Shown here one piece after another: positions 59,829 through 64,000 of a DNA stretch of 64,000 bases. The first letter of the stretch is position 1. Each line of letters opens with the position of its first letter. A program made the translations under genes and the position numbers. The DNA is from Burkholderiales bacterium (lineage in GTDB: Bacteria > Pseudomonadota > Gammaproteobacteria > Burkholderiales > Ga0077523): positions 1 to 64,000 of the forward strand of contig JAIEQG010000034.1 of the NCBI GenBank assembly GCA_019747905.1. Reading direction: 5' to 3'. The notes beneath the pieces were generated by a model that was not told the DNA's origin, did not search any database, and saw only the letters and a list, made by a program, of their open reading frames with translations.

Positions 59829-59950
59829 AAACACGAAGTACACGAAGGACACGAAGGTGCAAGAAGAAGGCGAAATCATTCGCCGACGTTGGCGCAATGC
59901 GAGGATCCCCAATTCCCTCGTGCGCCTTCGAGTCCTTCGCGTCCTTCGAA
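59829..59950. repeat. Inverted repeat of ACACGAAGG-type units
   Basis: Left arm 59829-59860 holds tandem ACACGAAG units; right arm 59922-59950 holds reverse-complement TCCTTCGCG units. About 60 bases lie between. It fills the moaA-moeA gap and resembles dispersed ACACGAAGG repeats of proteobacteria. Confidence 0.55.
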
Positions 59951-59987
59951 TTGAAAGATTTTCAGCCTTGATCCTGCCCCGGAGAGC

Positions 59988-61262
59988 ATGAGCGCAGCCC
60001 CGACATCACTGAAAGACTTGGCCGCCGCCGACGACTACGACCCGAATTCGATGCCGGTCGCCAAGGCGCGCAGCCACATCCGCGCGTTCCTGACGCCGAT
60101 CAGCACGGTCGAGCGTGTCGCGGTGCGCAGCGCGCTCGGCCGCATCCTCGCCGAGGACATCGTCTCGCCCATCAACGTCCCGGGCCACGACAACTCGGCG
60201 ATGGACGGCTACGCGGTGCGCCACGCCGACCTGAAGGCCGATGCCGACGTCACCCTCGAAGTGATCGGCACCTCGTTCGCTGGCAAACCCTATCTGGGCG
60301 CGGTCCGCAGCGGCATGGCCGTGCGCATCATGACCGGTGCGGTCATCCCGCCCGATTGCGACACCGTGATTCCCCAGGAACGCGCCAAGGCCGCGGACGG
60401 CAAGGTCACGCTGGGTACCGGGGTCCGCAAGGGACAGAACGCGCGGTACGCCGGCGAGGATCTCAAGATCGGTCAGGTGGCGTTGCAGCGCGGTCAGCCG
60501 GTACGGCCGGCGGAGCTGGGGCTCATCGCTTCGCTCGGCATCGGCGAAGTCGCGGTCTATCGCCGGTTGCGCGTCGCTTTCTTTTCCACCGGCGACGAAC
60601 TGGTGGGGATCGGCGGGTCGCTCGGGCCGGGACAGATCTTCGATTCGAACCGCTACACGCTCTTCGGCATGTTGACCGACCTCGGTTGCGAAGTCATCGA
60701 CATGGGCGTGATCCGCGACACCCCGGAGGCCGTCGAAGCTGCGTTCGTGCAGGCAGCCGCTGCCGCCGACGTGGTCATGACGAGCGGCGGCGTTTCGGTG
60801 GGCGACGCCGACTACGTGAAGCAGATGCTCGACCGGCTCGGCGAAGTGCTGTTCTGGAAGATCGCGATGAAGCCCGGACGGCCGCTCGCCTTCGGCAAGA
60901 TCGGTGCGGCGCATTTCTTCGGGCTGCCCGGCAATCCTGTGGCCGTGATGGTGACCTTCTACCAGTTCGTGCGCGAGGCGCTGCAGATCCTGATGGGTCA
61001 GACCGCGACACCGCTGGTGCCGACGTTCCAGGCGGTGCTGTCGGCGCCGCTCAAGAAGGCACCGGGGCGTACCGAATTCCAGCGCGGCATCCTCAGCGCC
61101 GGCCCGGACGGGCGCTGGAGTGTCCGCGTCACCGGCGATCAGGGCTCGGGCATCCTGTCGTCGATGAGCCAGGCAAACTGCTTCGTGGTGCTGTCGGACG
61201 GTACCGGCAACCTCGACGCAGGCGCGTTGGTCGACGTTCAGGCTTTCGAGGGCGTGCTTTAG
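59988..61262 (+). CDS. moeA: Molybdopterin molybdotransferase MoeA
   Basis: A 424-residue MoeA of normal length that inserts molybdate into adenylated molybdopterin. Motifs: PGHDNSAMDGYAVR, the central Mo-binding domain with STGDELV, SGGVSVGDADYVK and FGLPGNPVAVMVTF, and a C-terminal beta-barrel. Follows moaA; nested-hairpin repeat copy 4 is just downstream. Confidence 0.94.
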   Translation: MSAAPTSLKDLAAADDYDPNSMPVAKARSHIRAFLTPISTVERVAVRSALGRILAEDIVSPINVPGHDNSAMDGYAVRHADLKADADVTLEVIGTSFAGKPYLGAVRSGMAVRIMTGAVIPPDCDTVIPQERAKAADGKVTLGTGVRKGQNARYAGEDLKIGQVALQRGQPVRPAELGLIASLGIGEVAVYRRLRVAFFSTGDELVGIGGSLGPGQIFDSNRYTLFGMLTDLGCEVIDMGVIRDTPEAVEAAFVQAAAAADVVMTSGGVSVGDADYVKQMLDRLGEVLFWKIAMKPGRPLAFGKIGAAHFFGLPGNPVAVMVTFYQFVREALQILMGQTATPLVPTFQAVLSAPLKKAPGRTEFQRGILSAGPDGRWSVRVTGDQGSGILSSMSQANCFVVLSDGTGNLDAGALVDVQAFEGVL

Positions 61263-61276
61263 CGGTACGCCCACGG

Positions 61277-61366
61277 CCCCCATCCCAACCTTCCCCCAGC
61301 GAAGCTGGGGGAAGGAGCCGTACACCCCTTCCCCCACCGTTGGTGGGGGAAGGCTGGGATGGGGGC
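61277..61366. repeat. Nested-hairpin repeat, copy 4
   Basis: Outer arms CCCCCATCCCAACC and GGGATGGGGG. Left hairpin CCTTCCCCC-AGC-GAA-GCT-GGGGGAAGG: AGC/GCT replaces GGC/GCC of copies 1 and 3, a compensatory change. Right hairpin CCTTCCCCCACC-GTT-GGTGGGGGAAGG. Lies between convergent moeA and the membrane hydroxylase-like gene. Confidence 0.85.
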
Positions 61367-61391
61367 GCGCGCTACAACTTGGGTCCGGCCC

Positions 61392-62153
61392 TCAAGCCAC
61401 CTGATGCGACTCGCGCTCGCGGAGCCGCTCGACACTGACCCGCACCTCCGGCTTGAGATGCTTCTCGCTGTACCCGTTGAAGATGTGCCCGAGGAGGCCG
61501 CGGTCGAGATCGCTCGTGCCCATGAACCAGTCCGCGATGGGAAACGTGAGGTTCATGTTCCGTTCCATCATCAGGCCCTGGTTGTGGTGCGCGGTGTGAT
61601 GACGGCGGATGGTGTTCACGAACGGCATGGTGCGCACGAACCAGTTCTCGTGCACGTGACAGCAGTAGTGGAAGGTCTCGTAGATCAGGTACTGGCCGAC
61701 GATGGTGACCATCAGGATGTAGCCGGCGTTGGGGTTGATGGCCCAGCCCAGTGCCAGGGCGAACGGCACGCCGAAAGCCATGAAGGTCAAGAGTGCGCGC
61801 CAGGGAAAGAAGATGATGCGGAATTCGCGCGTGGAATCCACCGTCATCTCGTTGCTGGTGAAGTACTGGTGATGCTGGCGCGTGTGCCGATCGTAGATGG
61901 CGCGCAGCGCGAACACGTCCACCAGCCGGTGCATCACGTACTTGTGGATCCACCATTCGAACCAGTTGGAGAAGGCGAATACCGGAATGACGAGCAGCCA
62001 TTCCCAGGTGGCGTCCTGCATGCGGCTCACGCACCACGCGATGGCGGCGATCCCGACGCCGTACATCACGCCGATGTGCACGAGCCCGTTGTACCAGGGG
62101 CTGATCTGCGCCTGGTATTCCTCGCGGAAGCGGCGCTGGCGTTCGGTCATCAT
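61392..62153 (-). CDS. Sterol desaturase / fatty acid hydroxylase superfamily protein
   Basis: A 253-residue membrane protein with the di-iron histidine motifs HKYVMH (70-75), HTRQHH (90-95), HYCCHVH (162-168) and HHTAHH (185-190). About four hydrophobic segments. Members hydroxylate or desaturate lipids; the substrate is unknown. It lies 19 bases after the stop of the binding-protein gene at 62173-63327 and may share its transcript. Confidence 0.86.
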   Translation of the reverse strand: MMTERQRRFREEYQAQISPWYNGLVHIGVMYGVGIAAIAWCVSRMQDATWEWLLVIPVFAFSNWFEWWIHKYVMHRLVDVFALRAIYDRHTRQHHQYFTSNEMTVDSTREFRIIFFPWRALLTFMAFGVPFALALGWAINPNAGYILMVTIVGQYLIYETFHYCCHVHENWFVRTMPFVNTIRRHHTAHHNQGLMMERNMNLTFPIADWFMGTSDLDRGLLGHIFNGYSEKHLKPEVRVSVERLRERESHQVA

Positions 62154-62172
62154 GTGCTTCCCCCCTTTGGCA

Positions 62173-63327
62173 TCACTTCAGCAGGCGGAACTCGCCGCCG
62201 CGCACTTCGATCATGCGGAAGCTCGACAGGTCCAGCCCCATGTGGTCGGCCGCGGACAGATTGAACACGCCGGCGGTACCGACGTGCCCGCGGGTCGATT
62301 CGATCGCGGCCCGGACTTTCTCGCGATCCGTTCCACCCGCACGCTTGATCGACTCGACCGCGATCGCCAGCGCGTCGTAAGCGTAGCCGCCGAAGGTCGC
62401 CGGTTCCTCGCCGTAGCGGTCGCGGAATTCCTTGCGATAGGCCAGCAGCACCGGCTTCTGCGGGTCGCCGGCCGGCAGGTCGTCCGCCACGATCAGCGCC
62501 GGCGAAGCGAGCCGCACGCCCTCGGCCGACTTGCCGGCCAGTTCGATGAAGTCGGGCGCCGCGACGCCGTGGGTGTGGTACAGCGGCAGTTTGATGCCGA
62601 GCTGATCGTAGTTGCGGGTCGCCAGGGCCGGGCCCTGCCCCAACCCCACCACGAGCACGGCCTGCACGCCCGGTGCGTTGCGGATGCGCGTGAGTTGCGG
62701 GGTCACGTCGGTGTCCTTCTGCGCATAGGTCTCGTCGGCAGCCAGCGTGATGCCGTAGCGCGGCGCCAGCTTGAACGCCTCCTGCCGGCTCGATTGTCCG
62801 AGGCCCGACGTTTCCGACAGCAGGCCGACCTTCGCGATGCCGGCCGACTTCATGTCGCCGAAGATGCGCTCGATCGACTGGCGGTCGGTGCCCGGGGTCT
62901 TGAACACCCATTTGCGCGGCGGCTCGATCACGACGATACCGCCGGCGAGCGAGATGAACGGAATGCCGGCCGCCTCCACGAAGGGCACGACCGCCATGGT
63001 CGTCCCGGTGGTGGTGCCGCCGATGATGAGGTCGACATTGTCGGATTCGATCAGGCGCTTCACGAAGGCATTCGCCTTGGCCGCGTCGCCGCCGTCGTCA
63101 TAGACCGCCAGTTCGAGTTTGCGGCCGAGTACGCCGCCCTGCGCATTGATCTTCTCGACGTAGAGCTTGAGGGTCTTCAGCTCCGGGTCCCCGAGGAACG
63201 AAGCGGGCCCCGTGGTCGACAGGAACGAGCCGATGCGGATCGGTTGCTGCGCCATGGCGGTCGTGGCGAGCACGATCCCGGCAAGGGCGACAGCCCACTG
63301 GACAGCACGGCGCCACGAAACGCGCAT
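62173..63327 (-). CDS. Branched-chain-amino-acid-type ABC substrate-binding protein
   Basis: A 384-residue periplasmic binding protein of the Leu/Ile/Val (Peripla_BP_6) type. Signal peptide 1-27 ends TAMA-Q. Mature part: PIRIGSFLSTTGPASFLGD, GGVLGRKLELAVYDD, and the C-terminal FGGYAYDALAIAVESIKRAGG. ATG 63327 has GGGAGG eight bases upstream. No cognate permease genes are in the window. The next gene upstream is a P450, so the ligand might be an organic acid or aromatic compound. Confidence 0.87.
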   Translation of the reverse strand: MRVSWRRAVQWAVALAGIVLATTAMAQQPIRIGSFLSTTGPASFLGDPELKTLKLYVEKINAQGGVLGRKLELAVYDDGGDAAKANAFVKRLIESDNVDLIIGGTTTGTTMAVVPFVEAAGIPFISLAGGIVVIEPPRKWVFKTPGTDRQSIERIFGDMKSAGIAKVGLLSETSGLGQSSRQEAFKLAPRYGITLAADETYAQKDTDVTPQLTRIRNAPGVQAVLVVGLGQGPALATRNYDQLGIKLPLYHTHGVAAPDFIELAGKSAEGVRLASPALIVADDLPAGDPQKPVLLAYRKEFRDRYGEEPATFGGYAYDALAIAVESIKRAGGTDREKVRAAIESTRGHVGTAGVFNLSAADHMGLDLSSFRMIEVRGGEFRLLK

Positions 63328-63351
63328 CGGAGCATCCTCCCGCATTCGTTC

Positions 63352-64000
63352 TTATGGACCGGATTGTAGCCGCACCGGCAGCTCGAGCAGACCCCGGAAG
63401 CGGACCCGCCCGCCACGCACCGGCGGCCCGCCCGGCTCGTAGCGGGGAAAACGCGCCAGGAAACGGCCGATGGCCACCTTGCCCTCGAGCCGCGCGACCT
63501 GCATGCCCACGCACTGGTGCGGCCCGGAACCGAACGCGAGATGGCGGTTGGGCGACCGGCCGAGGTCGAGACGGTCCGGGTCCGCGAACTGAGCCGGGTC
63601 GCGGTTGGCAGCCCCGATGCACAGCGTGATGCGGGTTCCCGCCGGGACCTCCAGGTCGGCGATGCGGGCCGGCCCGCTGCTGATGCGATTGCCGAGCTGA
63701 TTGGAACTCTCGAAGCGCAGGAACTCCTCCACTGCGGTGCGGATGCGCTCGGGCTCCGCGACCAGCCGTTCCTTCTCTTCCGGCCACTCGAGCAGCGCCG
63801 CCAGCGCATTGCCGATGAGGTTGGTGGTGGTTTCGTGACCCGCGTTGAGCAGGAAGATGCAGTTGTGCAGCAGTTCCCGCTCGTCGAGTTTCTCGCCGTC
63901 CTGTTCCCCCAGGATCAGGCGAGTCAGCACGTCGACATTCGGGTCGCCCGGCCGGCGGCGGCGATCTGCCACCAGGCATCGCAGATAGTCGAGCATCTCG
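63352..64000 (-). CDS. Cytochrome P450 (C-terminal part; runs past window end)
   Basis: About 215 C-terminal residues of a bacterial P450. I-helix AGHETTTN, the ExxR pair EEFLRF, and the heme-binding loop FGSGPHQCVG with the Cys ligand. The N-terminal half lies beyond base 64000. Substrate unknown. Its stop is 24 bases before the binding-protein gene. Confidence 0.9.
   Translation of the reverse strand, partial: EMLDYLRCLVADRRRRPGDPNVDVLTRLILGEQDGEKLDERELLHNCIFLLNAGHETTTNLIGNALAALLEWPEEKERLVAEPERIRTAVEEFLRFESSNQLGNRISSGPARIADLEVPAGTRITLCIGAANRDPAQFADPDRLDLGRSPNRHLAFGSGPHQCVGMQVARLEGKVAIGRFLARFPRYEPGGPPVRGGRVRFRGLLELPVRLQSGP

Overview
The window reads as a chromosomal segment of a GC-rich betaproteobacterium. 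The main evidence is the order sdhC-sdhD-sdhA-sdhB-sdhE-gltA-sucA-sucB-lpdA-zapE, a soluble NAD-dependent formate dehydrogenase operon (fdsG-B-A-fdhD-fdsD), a two-domain 1286-residue PurL and a PrpBCD methylcitrate pathway. No rRNA, tRNA, integrase or CRISPR array was recognised, and the genus cannot be named from the sequence alone.

Region 1 (1-5.6 kb) is an accessory island of small, poorly conserved genes. It holds an SOS-type SRAP protein next to a textbook LexA box, a protein with a HEPN-like motif, a SHOCT lipoprotein, and three neighbouring small genes that are each broken (two single in-frame TAG codons and one apparent frameshift). Region 2 (5.6-15 kb) has an AsmA-like protein, then the fds operon on the minus strand and a divergent ModE-HTH/periplasmic-binding-domain regulator, with repeated palindromes in the shared promoter. 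Region 3 (15-38.4 kb) is a central-carbon supercluster: prpE and acuI, then lpdA/sucB/sucA/gltA/sdhEBADC on the minus strand, a GntR regulator, and divergently mdh-prpB-prpC-prpD-acnA. Together these take formate, acrylate or propionate carbon into the methylcitrate and citric acid cycles.

Region 4 (38.4-50.6 kb) mixes a ribbon-helix-helix protein, a GMC-type FAD dehydrogenase with its Tat-exported small subunit, a carboxymuconolactone decarboxylase-like/nitroreductase pair, yciB, yciI, bolA, a lipoprotein parvulin, purL and nnr. Region 5 (50.6-61.3 kb) is a molybdenum region: crcB, two modA copies, a porin, modC, modB, two short ModE-like HTH proteins, moaE, moaD, and, on the other strand, moaA and moeA. 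It fits functionally with the molybdenum-dependent formate dehydrogenase of region 2. Region 6 (61.4-64 kb) has a membrane fatty-acid-hydroxylase-superfamily protein, a branched-chain-amino-acid-type binding protein and a cytochrome P450 that runs off the window end.

The least explained signals are non-coding. They are: a four-copy nested-hairpin repeat with compensatory changes, two copies of it inside the fds operon; a two-copy element of about 160 bp that starts exactly at the stop codon of sdhB and of yciB; a heptamer G-rich array with an inverted partner between sdhA and sdhB; and four ModE-box-like 9-6-9 palindromes around the mod genes, where no Mop/TOBE molybdate-binding domain is encoded.
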